NCBI GenBank assembly: GCA_017549665.1
Contig: JAFYUD010000235.1
Location: 1-6,150 of the forward strand
Source of the DNA: Clostridia bacterium
GTDB lineage: Bacteria > Bacillota_A > Clostridia > Oscillospirales > Acutalibacteraceae
Length of the DNA: 6,150 nt
Direction of reading: 5' to 3'
Part shown: positions 1-5,850 of the stretch, piece after piece
Layout: each line of letters starts with the position of its first letter
How positions within the stretch are numbered: position 1 is the first letter of the stretch
Translations under genes and position numbers: made by a program
The notes under the pieces: model-generated
Seen by the model: the letters and a program-made list of their open reading frames with translations, nothing else
Database searches by the model: none
Told to the model about the DNA's origin: nothing

Positions 1-276
1 AGTGTATCTGCCCTTCAGTGTCATAAGCGCACCTGCGAGATTGTAGCTGTTTACGCCCATTTCCTCGTCAAGCACAGACGGAATGAATGCTCTGTAACCA
101 TGGGATCCGCCGCAGATAAGCATATCCAGCTCTCCTGCAAGCGCTTCACGGGTATCTGCATCCTGATAATAATAGCTGTTTGTGTTGAAATAAACCTCGG
201 CAACAGCAGTAAAGCCTGCACCGAAGCACAATGCAAACAGGAGTGTCACGATTACGGCTCTTTTAAAACTGCGCAT
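1..276 (-). CDS. DltD-like SGNH-type acyltransferase, N-terminal 92 residues (cut by window edge)
   Basis: Partial gene; its 3' end lies beyond position 1. The ATG at 276-274 is well supported by a perfect AGGAGG at 285-290 with 8 nt spacing. A signal anchor spans about residues 6-26: positively charged MRSFKR, then a hydrophobic stretch. It should place the rest of the protein outside the membrane. After a Tyr-rich linker comes a beta-strand ending in ICGGSHGYRAF (residues 54-64), where Ser58 fits the nucleophile of an SGNH/DltD-type fold. The motif is followed by a 'YNLAG' strand/turn (78-82), also usual near the start of such folds. In Dlt systems, DltD takes the acyl group after the MBOAT and esterifies the envelope polymer. 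Position as the last known gene of an A-C-B operon, overlapping the MBOAT gene by 14 nt, supports this role. The Asp/His of the triad are not in the window, so the family call is probable rather than certain. Confidence 0.72.
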   Translation of the reverse strand, partial: MRSFKRAVIVTLLFALCFGAGFTAVAEVYFNTNSYYYQDADTREALAGELDMLICGGSHGYRAFIPSVLDEEMGVNSYNLAGALMTLKGRYT

Positions 277-1870
277 ACATAAAACCTCCTGCGTTGCCTG
301 ATGCGGGAATTCCGAAATAGATTATCATAATAAGCAAAATTGCAAAAAGCGCAATCTTGATAATAAGCGGAAGCTTTGCGATATAATCCCTGACAGGCTT
401 CTTTCTCTGCATAAGGCTGGTTACAAACATCAGCACCGTGCCAAAAACAGCGGCAAAAAGAGGAAGTAATCCCCATAATGACAGGTCGTCATCGATAAAA
501 GGCAGAAGCTGTGCCACACTTGCGGGTATTGTATGCTCTGTGAATATCTGCTTCCACAGACCTAACCCCTCGGAAAGCGTGCCTACTTCAGGCAAAACCT
601 TTATAAATGTAACGAGGATGAATGTGCGTACAGTCTGAAATGCACGCCACATAAATGATGATTCATTGATTCTGAGCTTCTGCTTTGTCTTATCAAAAAC
701 AGGCTCAAGCCACATGGAAAGAATTATGAATAATCCGTTGACTGCGCCCCATGCAACATACGCAGTGCTTGCGCCGTGCCAGAGACCGGTTGTAATCCAG
801 ACTGCAACGAGAGCAATTGATGCAGGCACTGTCTTGCCGAATGTCCTGCCCAGCTTTTCCTGAGCTTTCTTTCCGATATTCTTATTCCACTTTGCAACTG
901 CAAGAGGATAATATATATATGATTTGAACCATGCACCAAGGCTGATATGCCATCTTCTCCAGTATTCCGCAATGGACTTTGAGAAATAGGGACGTTCAAA
1001 ATTCTCTGTCAGTCTGATGCCGAGAATCTCACAATATCCGCAGAATATATCCATATATCCCGAAAAGTCAGCATAAATCAGTACGCTGTACATAAACGCA
1101 CCGATAAGTGTTGTGATGCCTGTATAAGAAGAGTAATTTTCAAACACATCGTACACAAAGGGTGAGATAGTGTTTGCGATAACCATTTTTTTAAAAAATC
1201 CCCACACCATGCGCTGAATACCACGTGAGTAATTCTTGTATTCAAAGCTGTGAGGTGCAAATAATTCACCTGTCAGATAACCGTAATCACTGATGGGACC
1301 CTGCGTTATCTGCGGAAAGAAGGATGTGAAAAGAAGAAGTCTGCCGAAATTCTTCTGCGCTTCGTGCTTATTCCAGTACACGTCAACAAGGTATCCCATT
1401 GTCTGGAATGTGTAGAATGAAATGCCCAGAGGAATTATAAATTTCATTGTATCCTCAATTTCAGCCACGCCGAAAAGACCCAGAACATTGTTAAGCTGTT
1501 CAAGGGCAAAATGGCTGTATTTGAAGACACAGAGAATACCGAAATTCACAAGCAGCGTCACAGTAAGAACTGCTCTGCGCTTTGCAGTGTTTTTCTTTTT
1601 GATTGCCGATTTGTCTTCTTTTGTAAGCGAAGCCTTATTCTCTTTGAAATAAATCTTCTGTTTATCTGTAATATTCTGCATCAGCAAAGCCGCACCGTAA
1701 GCCGACAATGCCGTAATAAGAATATATATCACATTTTCTGCACCGTTTATAAGGTAGAAAAACATACTCGAAACGAGCAGTACAATCCACTGAAACCTTT
1801 TCGGCACTATAAAATACAATACAAGCGTTGCAAAAATAAACAGAATAAAGCCGACAGAAATAACTGACAT
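263..1870 (-). CDS. dltB: MBOAT O-acyltransferase, DltB-like/AlgI-like, with C-terminal acyl-shuttle motif
   Basis: A 535-residue polytopic membrane protein of the membrane-bound O-acyltransferase family. It is predicted to take the acyl group from the DltC thioester on the cytoplasmic side and pass it outward. MBOAT hallmarks in order: IPLGISFYTFQTMGYLVDVY (146-165), GFFKKMVIAN (224-233), DFSGYMD (268-274), PYFSKSIAEYWRRWHISL (294-311) and GLWHGAS (362-368). His365 matches the invariant catalytic MBOAT histidine, with His308 the second conserved one. A charged, Lys-rich cytoplasmic loop spans about 67-99. Length and motif wording are closer to AlgI-type proteins (about 470-530 residues) than to classical DltB (about 400). 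A Lys/Arg-rich segment (489-499) precedes a last helix (about 501-519), so the 15-residue tail should be outside. That tail ends FMYAQF. The start at 1870 has GGGAGG at 1877-1882, 6 nt away. The gene lies 14 nt after dltC and overlaps the next gene by 14 nt. The symbol is used by operon position; substrate and acceptor are unproven. Confidence 0.9.
   Translation of the reverse strand: MSVISVGFILFIFATLVLYFIVPKRFQWIVLLVSSMFFYLINGAENVIYILITALSAYGAALLMQNITDKQKIYFKENKASLTKEDKSAIKKKNTAKRRAVLTVTLLVNFGILCVFKYSHFALEQLNNVLGLFGVAEIEDTMKFIIPLGISFYTFQTMGYLVDVYWNKHEAQKNFGRLLLFTSFFPQITQGPISDYGYLTGELFAPHSFEYKNYSRGIQRMVWGFFKKMVIANTISPFVYDVFENYSSYTGITTLIGAFMYSVLIYADFSGYMDIFCGYCEILGIRLTENFERPYFSKSIAEYWRRWHISLGAWFKSYIYYPLAVAKWNKNIGKKAQEKLGRTFGKTVPASIALVAVWITTGLWHGASTAYVAWGAVNGLFIILSMWLEPVFDKTKQKLRINESSFMWRAFQTVRTFILVTFIKVLPEVGTLSEGLGLWKQIFTEHTIPASVAQLLPFIDDDLSLWGLLPLFAAVFGTVLMFVTSLMQRKKPVRDYIAKLPLIIKIALFAILLIMIIYFGIPASGNAGGFMYAQF
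266..283 (-). other. C-terminal F-x-Y-x-x-F acyl-shuttle hexapeptide of the MBOAT
   Basis: The last six codons of the dltB-like gene encode FMYAQF (residues 530-535). This fits the hexapeptide whose tyrosine carries the acyl group between MBOAT and outer transferase. In classical Dlt systems it sits at the end of the DltX microprotein; in many other surface acylation systems it is fused to the MBOAT. Tyr532 (codon 277-275) is the predicted carrier residue. The assignment rests on the motif, its extreme C-terminal position and its predicted extracytoplasmic location. Confidence 0.75.
285..290 (-). promoter_or_regulatory. Ribosome binding site of the dltD-like gene, inside the dltB-like gene
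   Basis: AGGAGG on the minus strand, 8 nt before the ATG at 276. It lies in the dltB-like reading frame, where it contributes to codons for Gly528-Gly529. The start therefore falls within the upstream gene, and translation of the two membrane partners is probably coupled. Confidence 0.85.
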
Positions 1871-1884
1871 GCTCTGCCTCCCGA

Positions 1885-2115
1885 TTATTCCTCTTCCTGA
1901 ATTGTTTCTATCATTTTCATCATTGCCTGAGCGCTGTTGAAGTTTTCAGGCACAAGATATTTGGGGCTGATTTCAATATCAAAAACATCTGAAATCTCAG
2001 CAACAAGAGAAACGATGCTGAATGAATCAAGCATTTTATCGTCAATAAGCTTTGTAGCTGTTGAGTAATCGATGTCGGGGTTGATTTCTTCAAGAATTTC
2101 AAGTAATTCGTCCAT
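1885..2115 (-). CDS. dltC: D-alanyl carrier protein-like acyl carrier (DltC)
   Basis: A 76-residue acidic carrier protein. DSF at residues 30-32 is the phosphopantetheine attachment site, with Ser31 as the modified residue. It follows a helix (about 1-10) and the loop with LIDDKMLDSF, and precedes the long recognition helix (about 32-44). Length fits the DltC family (about 75-80). The C-terminal half (YLVPENFNS, 58-66) reads more like a general carrier of AMP-ligase clusters than the Trp-containing end of Bacillus-type DltC. It is expected to be cytoplasmic, loaded by DltA and unloaded by the MBOAT. The ATG at 2115 has AAGGAG at 2125-2130 with 9 nt spacing, inside the last codons of dltA, whose stop ends 3 nt upstream, so the two are probably translated together. 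A carrier for another amino acid in the same pathway type cannot be excluded. Confidence 0.88.
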   Translation of the reverse strand: MDELLEILEEINPDIDYSTATKLIDDKMLDSFSIVSLVAEISDVFDIEISPKYLVPENFNSAQAMMKMIETIQEEE

Positions 2116-2118
2116 TTT

Positions 2119-3630
2119 TTATTTCTCCTTAAGAATAATCTGTTCAATAAGCTTTCTGTCTGTCTTGCCGTTTGCATTCAGCGGCAGCTTGTCCATAAGC
2201 ATAACCTTCTGCGGCACCATATAATCAGACAGTATATTACGAAGCTCTCTGCGGATTTCAATTCCTGTCATTTCCGTACCGTCAGAAAGCTCACATACAA
2301 GAATAATCTTCATTTTTGCTTTGTTATAAATACAACAGCATCTGTGAATACCGGCAACACCCATTGCCGCAGCTTCGATTTCACCAAGCTCTATACGGTG
2401 TCCCATGTGCTTTATCTGTGAATCCTTTCTTGAAACAAAGCAAAGCTCACCGTTTTCATCATACTGCGCAATATCACCCGTCCTGAAAACACGTGCTTTA
2501 GTGCCGTCAGGCAATTCCGTCACGAAGAAGCAGGCTGCAGTTTTTTCGGGGTCATTTTTATATTCATCAGCAAGAGCATCACCACAGACAATAATCTCTC
2601 CGTGTCTGCCCTTTTCTGTTATGTATTCACCGTCATCGAAAAGGAAAACCTTACAGTTTGAAAGCGGTCTTCCGATGGGAAGAGTGCCGTCCTCTGCAGG
2701 CGGCTGAGTGATTACACTGTAGCAGCAGATGCCTGCAGTCTCCGACGAGCCGTAAAGATTTACATACTCAATATCAGGCAGCGCCTCCATCCATTTTCTC
2801 AGATGCTTCGCAGGGAATGCCTCACCCACAAAGAAAACCTTTCTGAGAAATTCAGGCTTTATTTCTTTGAATGTATTGAAGGTTGTGACGATTGTAAGTG
2901 CTGAAGGCACCCATGAAACGAAAGTAACCTTTCTTTCATTCATATAATCAATCAGTGTCACGGGGAATGAAAACATCTCCGTAGGAAGAATTTCCATTGT
3001 TGCGCCTGTTTTTATCATAAGATAAATATCCTTTGCCGACGCATCAAAGAAAAACGGTGTCTGATTGCCGATAACCTCATTCTCATCAAAGCCAAAGGTC
3101 TTTGTGTAGGCATCAATAAAGCTTGCCATTGCACGGTGGCTTTTCACAACACCCTTTGGTGTGCCCGTAGAACCGGAAGTATAAACCGTATACAGTGTAT
3201 CAGACATATCTGTATCGGGAATCGCATAATCCGTATTTTCGGCAGAAAGTGTATCAGCCGATATATAGTCTCCGTCAAAAGACAGACCTTCAGCCTTTTC
3301 CCTGCCCTGACTGTTACCGATTATGATTTCAATATCAGAATCAGCAAGGATTTTCTTCATCTTTTCAGACGGCATGGACGGGTCAAGAGGGATATAATGC
3401 TTTCCGCTGTAAAGCACACCCAGAAACATCGCAAGAGTCAGCGCCGCTCTGTCTGCAAATACAGCAACACACCTGACATCCCTGCCGCAGGAATTGATTG
3501 CATCTGCAATGCAAGCCGCTGCATTTTTCAGCTGAATGAATGTATATGATTCGGTTTTATCAGCAACTGCCCTCTTTTCAGGAAAAAGAGAAACAGTTTT
3601 TTCAAAGTATTCGAGTATATTTTTCAACAT
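2119..3630 (-). CDS. dltA: DltA-like amino acid adenylating ligase (D-alanine--carrier protein ligase)
   Basis: A 503-residue cytoplasmic adenylate-forming enzyme that should activate an amino acid with ATP and load it on DltC; length matches DltA. Motifs in order: YTSGSTGTPKG P-loop (150-160); FFFDAS (193-198), whose Asp196 fits the residue binding the substrate amino group; FFVGE (266-270); NLYGSSE (291-297); RTGD (383-386); hinge/A8 region QIKHMGHRIELGE (405-417); and NGKTDRK (487-493), with Lys489 as the catalytic lysine. No carrier or condensation domain is fused, unlike an NRPS. Two motifs differ from classical DltA: Val268 replaces the Cys of the 'FCGE' motif, and SS replaces PT in 'YGPTE'. 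The ATG at 3630 follows GAGATGAT (3633-3640), close to an extended GAGGTGAT ribosome site. It is the first gene of the operon, with promoter at 3659-3687. D-Ala is the likeliest substrate by context only. Confidence 0.88.
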   Translation of the reverse strand: MLKNILEYFEKTVSLFPEKRAVADKTESYTFIQLKNAAACIADAINSCGRDVRCVAVFADRAALTLAMFLGVLYSGKHYIPLDPSMPSEKMKKILADSDIEIIIGNSQGREKAEGLSFDGDYISADTLSAENTDYAIPDTDMSDTLYTVYTSGSTGTPKGVVKSHRAMASFIDAYTKTFGFDENEVIGNQTPFFFDASAKDIYLMIKTGATMEILPTEMFSFPVTLIDYMNERKVTFVSWVPSALTIVTTFNTFKEIKPEFLRKVFFVGEAFPAKHLRKWMEALPDIEYVNLYGSSETAGICCYSVITQPPAEDGTLPIGRPLSNCKVFLFDDGEYITEKGRHGEIIVCGDALADEYKNDPEKTAACFFVTELPDGTKARVFRTGDIAQYDENGELCFVSRKDSQIKHMGHRIELGEIEAAAMGVAGIHRCCCIYNKAKMKIILVCELSDGTEMTGIEIRRELRNILSDYMVPQKVMLMDKLPLNANGKTDRKLIEQIILKEK

Positions 3631-3648
3631 ATATCATCTCATTTCGAT

Positions 3649-3679
3649 AGTCAGAATTATTTTAACATAAAATCTGACT
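3649..3679. repeat. 7-bp inverted repeat flanking the dlt -10 box, candidate operator
   Basis: Read on the minus strand, AGTCAGA (3673-3679) lies in the promoter spacer and its exact inverse TCTGACT (3649-3655) covers the predicted transcription start. They are 17 bp apart (24 bp centre to centre), with the -10 box between them. An inner TTTTA/TAAAA pair adds dyad symmetry off-centre. The position suits a repressor or response-regulator site; no regulator is identified. Confidence 0.4.
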
Positions 3680-3687
3680 TTTTTCAA
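3659..3687 (-). promoter_or_regulatory. Sigma-A-type promoter of the dlt-like operon
   Basis: On the minus strand TTGAAA (-35, 3682-3687) is followed after exactly 17 nt by TAAAAT (-10, 3659-3664). Each box differs from consensus by one base. It sits between the lipoprotein gene's terminator and dltA. The predicted start near 3652 leaves a leader of only about 20 nt, with no room for a riboswitch. Confidence 0.75.
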
Positions 3688-3698
3688 CATAAGACAAT

Positions 3699-3720
3699 AA
3701 AAAAACAGCCCGAAGGCTGT
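3699..3720 (-). terminator. Intrinsic terminator after the lipoprotein gene (UUCG loop)
   Basis: On the minus strand ACAGCC (3715-3720) pairs with GGCTGT (3705-3710) around a TTCG loop. A T-tract, 3705 down to 3699, follows directly. The C(UUCG)G loop is exceptionally stable, which compensates for the short 6-bp stem. It separates the lipoprotein gene from the dlt-like operon. Confidence 0.88.
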
Positions 3721-3724
3721 AACC

Positions 3725-3791
3725 AATAATCAGCAATCAGTAATGAGTAAAGACGGAATTTCTGCGGCACTGATTATATATGCTGATTATT
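3725..3791. repeat. 11-bp inverted repeat at the 3' end of the lipoprotein gene
   Basis: AATAATCAGCA at 3725-3735 is the exact inverse of TGCTGATTATT at 3781-3791. The second arm spans the last codons of the lipoprotein gene; the first is a few bases before its terminator. Extra AATCAG (3735-3740) and CTGATT (3770-3775) copies allow alternative pairings. In RNA the arms could fold into a stem with a 45-nt loop just upstream of the terminator. Function unknown. Confidence 0.5.
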
Positions 3792-4322
3792 ATCGGATAT
3801 TCCTGATAAATTCTCAATCTTCTCATAATACTCACAATAAAAGCTGACGCCTTCGGAATCAGAGGAAAAGACAAAGTTGTATCTGAGCGCCGAATAGCTT
3901 TCATATATATCAGTAAAATATATATCCGTATTTCTGACACTGAGCTTTTCAAAAAGCTCCCTCTGCTCTTTTTCCGTAAGCTCAGCGAAGCTGTCAATCA
4001 CTGCCGAAACAAAAGCCATATATGCCTTTCTGCCGTTCGCTGAGTCTGATTTTTCCTTATCTGCAACTACTGTTACACTGTCAATATTGCCGTTTTCACC
4101 AAATACCATCGACAGAAGCACGTCATCCTGAGAAGCAAGACTCAGATATACATGATACGCCCCCTCATAAAGAAACATATCAAAATATTCAAAATGATAT
4201 TTTTCATTCACTTCCGAAAGACGGTCTGATAGCATCGTGAAATCAGGTCTTGGCGGCTCACTGCACCCCGAAAACGAAAAAATCATAAAAATACATACAA
4301 ATAGTGCAGTTATTTTCCTCAT
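3774..4322 (-). CDS. Predicted small lipoprotein of unknown function
   Basis: An unrecognised protein of 182 residues. The N-terminus is a typical lipoprotein signal: MRK, a hydrophobic core (about 4-17), then FSGC, so Cys20 should be lipidated after signal peptidase II cleavage and the protein anchored on the outer face of the membrane. The mature part is hydrophilic and rich in Ser, Glu, Tyr and Phe. It has probable beta-strands such as YHVYLSLAS and VLLSMVFG, a helical segment around AYMAFVSAVIDSF, and an acidic 'LTEKEQRELFEKL' helix. No Cys remains in the mature core except one near the C-terminus (FYCEYYE). The ATG at 4322 is preferred because GGGAG (4333-4337) lies 10 nt upstream. A GTG at 4331 would be only 1 nt from it and would add VIC before the signal. 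The gene stands alone between two terminators. No enzyme motif is visible. Confidence 0.8.
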   Translation of the reverse strand: MRKITALFVCIFMIFSFSGCSEPPRPDFTMLSDRLSEVNEKYHFEYFDMFLYEGAYHVYLSLASQDDVLLSMVFGENGNIDSVTVVADKEKSDSANGRKAYMAFVSAVIDSFAELTEKEQRELFEKLSVRNTDIYFTDIYESYSALRYNFVFSSDSEGVSFYCEYYEKIENLSGISDNNQHI

Positions 4323-4332
4323 ACAAATCACA

Positions 4333-4337
4333 CTCCC
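4333..4337 (-). promoter_or_regulatory. Ribosome binding site deciding the lipoprotein start
   Basis: GGGAG on the minus strand, 10 nt before ATG 4322 but only 1 nt before the in-frame GTG at 4331. It therefore favours the ATG. Confidence 0.65.
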
Positions 4338-4351
4338 TGTGCTTACTGTAA

Positions 4352-4357
4352 TTTATA
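4352..4357 (-). promoter_or_regulatory. Possible -10 box for the lipoprotein gene
   Basis: TATAAA on the minus strand lies about 30 nt upstream of the ATG and downstream of the cysS terminator, where a promoter is needed if the gene is transcribed alone. No good -35 is seen: TTGCAT lies 19 nt further upstream and overlaps the terminator's T-tract, so this is weak. Read-through from cysS is the alternative. Confidence 0.3.
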
Positions 4358-4380
4358 TTTGAAAACGGACATCAATATGC

Positions 4381-4407
4381 AAAAAAACAGGACCGTTTCC
4401 GATCCTG
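4381..4407 (-). terminator. Intrinsic terminator of the cysE-cysS unit (GAAA loop)
   Basis: On the minus strand CAGGATCG (4400-4407) pairs with CGGTCCTG (4388-4395), including one G-U pair. The loop is a stable GAAA tetraloop of the GNRA class. Seven T residues (4387-4381) follow. The hairpin begins 12 nt after the cysS stop codon. Confidence 0.9.
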
Positions 4408-4419
4408 CTTTAATTTATT

Positions 4420-5835
4420 TTATTTTCTTGACCACTTTACGCCTTCGGGTGTATCTGTAAGAACAATGCCTCTTGCATTAAGCTCATCACGGATACGGTC
4501 TGCCTCTGCCCAGTTCTTGTCTTTTCTTGCCTGAGTTCTCTGTGCAACAAGTGCATCAATTTCAGCATCCTCTTCATTTGCTTCAGGTGTATCAGCCTTT
4601 TCATTGTAAGCCTTTGCCTGTGCAACAAGGTCAAGTGAAAGCACTCTGTCAAAATCATTGAGAAGAAAGAGCTTTGTTGCATCGTTTGTGTCAGCCTTGA
4701 GTACATCGTAAAGTGCTGTGATTGCAAGAGATGTATTCATATCGTTATCAAGAGCTTCTGTGAACTTTGCTCTGTACTGATTTACAACTGCATCATCAAC
4801 CTCACCGTCTTCTCTGAGCGCTGCAATTCTTGCAATAAGCTTTGTGAAAACTGCAGTTGCATTATCAAGAGCCTCGTATGAGAATTCCTGAGCCTTACGG
4901 TAATGTGACTGAAGACAGAACATACGGTATGCAAGAGGATTATAACCCTTTTCCTCAAGAAGAGAAACTGTAAGGAATTCACCCTTTGACTTACTCATCT
5001 TACCGTTGTTTGTGTTCAGATGAAGAACATGGAACCAGTATTTGCACCATGCGTGACCGAGGAATGCTTCACTCTGTGCAATTTCGTTTGTATGATGAGG
5101 GAATGCATTGTCGATACCGCCGCAATGGATATCAAGATATTCACCGTTGTGCTTGATGCTGATTGCAGAGCACTCGATGTGCCAGCCGGGATAACCGATA
5201 CCCCAGGGGCTGTCCCACTTAAGCTCCTGATCATCAAACTTTGACTTTGTGAACCAGAGAACGAAGTCTGTCTTATTCTTTTTGTTTTCATCCTCGGAAA
5301 CACTGTCACGGACACCTACTGCAAGGTCTTCCGCATCAAAATTGTTGAAAACATAATAATTGTCAAGCTTTGAAGTGTCAAAGTAAACGTTGCCGCCTGC
5401 GATGTAAGCATAGCCGCCGTCAAGAAGTCCCTGAACCATATCAATGAATTCCTTGATACAGTTTGTTGCAGGCTCGATCACGTCAGGCTTTTTGATGTTG
5501 AGCTTTTCACAGTCAGCGAAAAATGCATCAGTATAGAACTTTGCAATTTCCATAACTGTCTTCTTCTCACGCTTTGCGCCCTTGAGCATCTTGTCTTCGC
5601 CTGTATCAGCATCGCTTGAGAGATGACCTACGTCAGTGATGTTCATAACACGGTTTACGTCGTAGCCTGCATAACGGAGGTACTTTTCAAGCACATCCTC
5701 CATGATGTAAGTACGGAGATTTCCGATGTGTGCGAAGTGATAAACTGTGGGGCCGCAGGTGTACATATTCACCTTGCCCTCAACGTGAGGAACGAATTTG
5801 TCCTTTTTTCTTGTAGCTGAGTTATATATATACAT
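4420..5835 (-). CDS. cysS: Cysteinyl-tRNA synthetase (CysRS)
   Basis: A complete 471-residue class I synthetase that joins cysteine to tRNA-Cys in the cytoplasm. The Rossmann catalytic core begins with [18 protein letters not shown] (24-41), holding the HIGH-type motif HIGN (36-39). KMSKS is at 279-283. The zinc site that selects the cysteine thiol is intact: Cys27, Cys222 (GWHIECSA), His247 and Glu251 (FPHHTNE). The DALR-type helical domain spans about 310-400. The C-terminal anticodon-contacting end carries the family signature ending in DTPEGVKW (461-468). The start at 5835 is chosen for AAAGGAG at 5844-5850 (8 nt spacing) and because MYIYNS is the usual N-terminus. A longer in-frame start at 5871 would add 12 unconserved residues overlapping cysE. 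It lies 13 nt after cysE in one operon. A T-box leader often controls such operons in Firmicutes but would lie outside the window. Confidence 0.97.
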   Translation of the reverse strand: MYIYNSATRKKDKFVPHVEGKVNMYTCGPTVYHFAHIGNLRTYIMEDVLEKYLRYAGYDVNRVMNITDVGHLSSDADTGEDKMLKGAKREKKTVMEIAKFYTDAFFADCEKLNIKKPDVIEPATNCIKEFIDMVQGLLDGGYAYIAGGNVYFDTSKLDNYYVFNNFDAEDLAVGVRDSVSEDENKKNKTDFVLWFTKSKFDDQELKWDSPWGIGYPGWHIECSAISIKHNGEYLDIHCGGIDNAFPHHTNEIAQSEAFLGHAWCKYWFHVLHLNTNNGKMSKSKGEFLTVSLLEEKGYNPLAYRMFCLQSHYRKAQEFSYEALDNATAVFTKLIARIAALREDGEVDDAVVNQYRAKFTEALDNDMNTSLAITALYDVLKADTNDATKLFLLNDFDRVLSLDLVAQAKAYNEKADTPEANEEDAEIDALVAQRTQARKDKNWAEADRIRDELNARGIVLTDTPEGVKWSRK

Positions 5836-5843
5836 AGTTTCTG

Positions 5844-5850
5844 CTCCTTT
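5844..5850 (-). promoter_or_regulatory. Ribosome binding site of cysS, overlapping the cysE stop codon
   Basis: AAAGGAG on the minus strand, 8 nt before ATG 5835. Its first two A residues belong to the cysE TAA stop (5851-5849). This favours translational coupling and fixes the cysS start. Confidence 0.85.

Noticed and set aside
1511..1867. Plus-strand open frame of 118 codons opposite the MBOAT gene
   Set aside because: It is antisense to a gene with unmistakable MBOAT motifs, has no plausible domain and is rich in Arg, Cys and Asn from reverse-reading. Same for the 137-codon plus-strand frame at 3136-3549 opposite dltA.
2119..3630. Nonribosomal peptide synthetase module
   Set aside because: The adenylation protein is stand-alone at DltA length, with a separate carrier followed by MBOAT and DltD-like genes. 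No condensation or thioesterase domain is present.
3631..3773. A dltX microprotein gene or a riboswitch upstream of dltA
   Set aside because: The region is filled by a terminator, a promoter and the inverted repeat. No short frame with a membrane helix and F-x-Y-x-x-F end is seen, and the leader after the promoter is only about 20 nt.
3725..3791. Terminal inverted repeats of a small mobile element
   Set aside because: The arms are only 11 bp with 45 bp between them, one arm lies inside a gene end, and no flanking target duplication is evident.
4323..4331. GTG start at 4331 for the lipoprotein gene
   Set aside because: The GGGAG site would be 1 nt away. ATG 4322 has proper spacing and gives a standard MRK-type lipoprotein signal.
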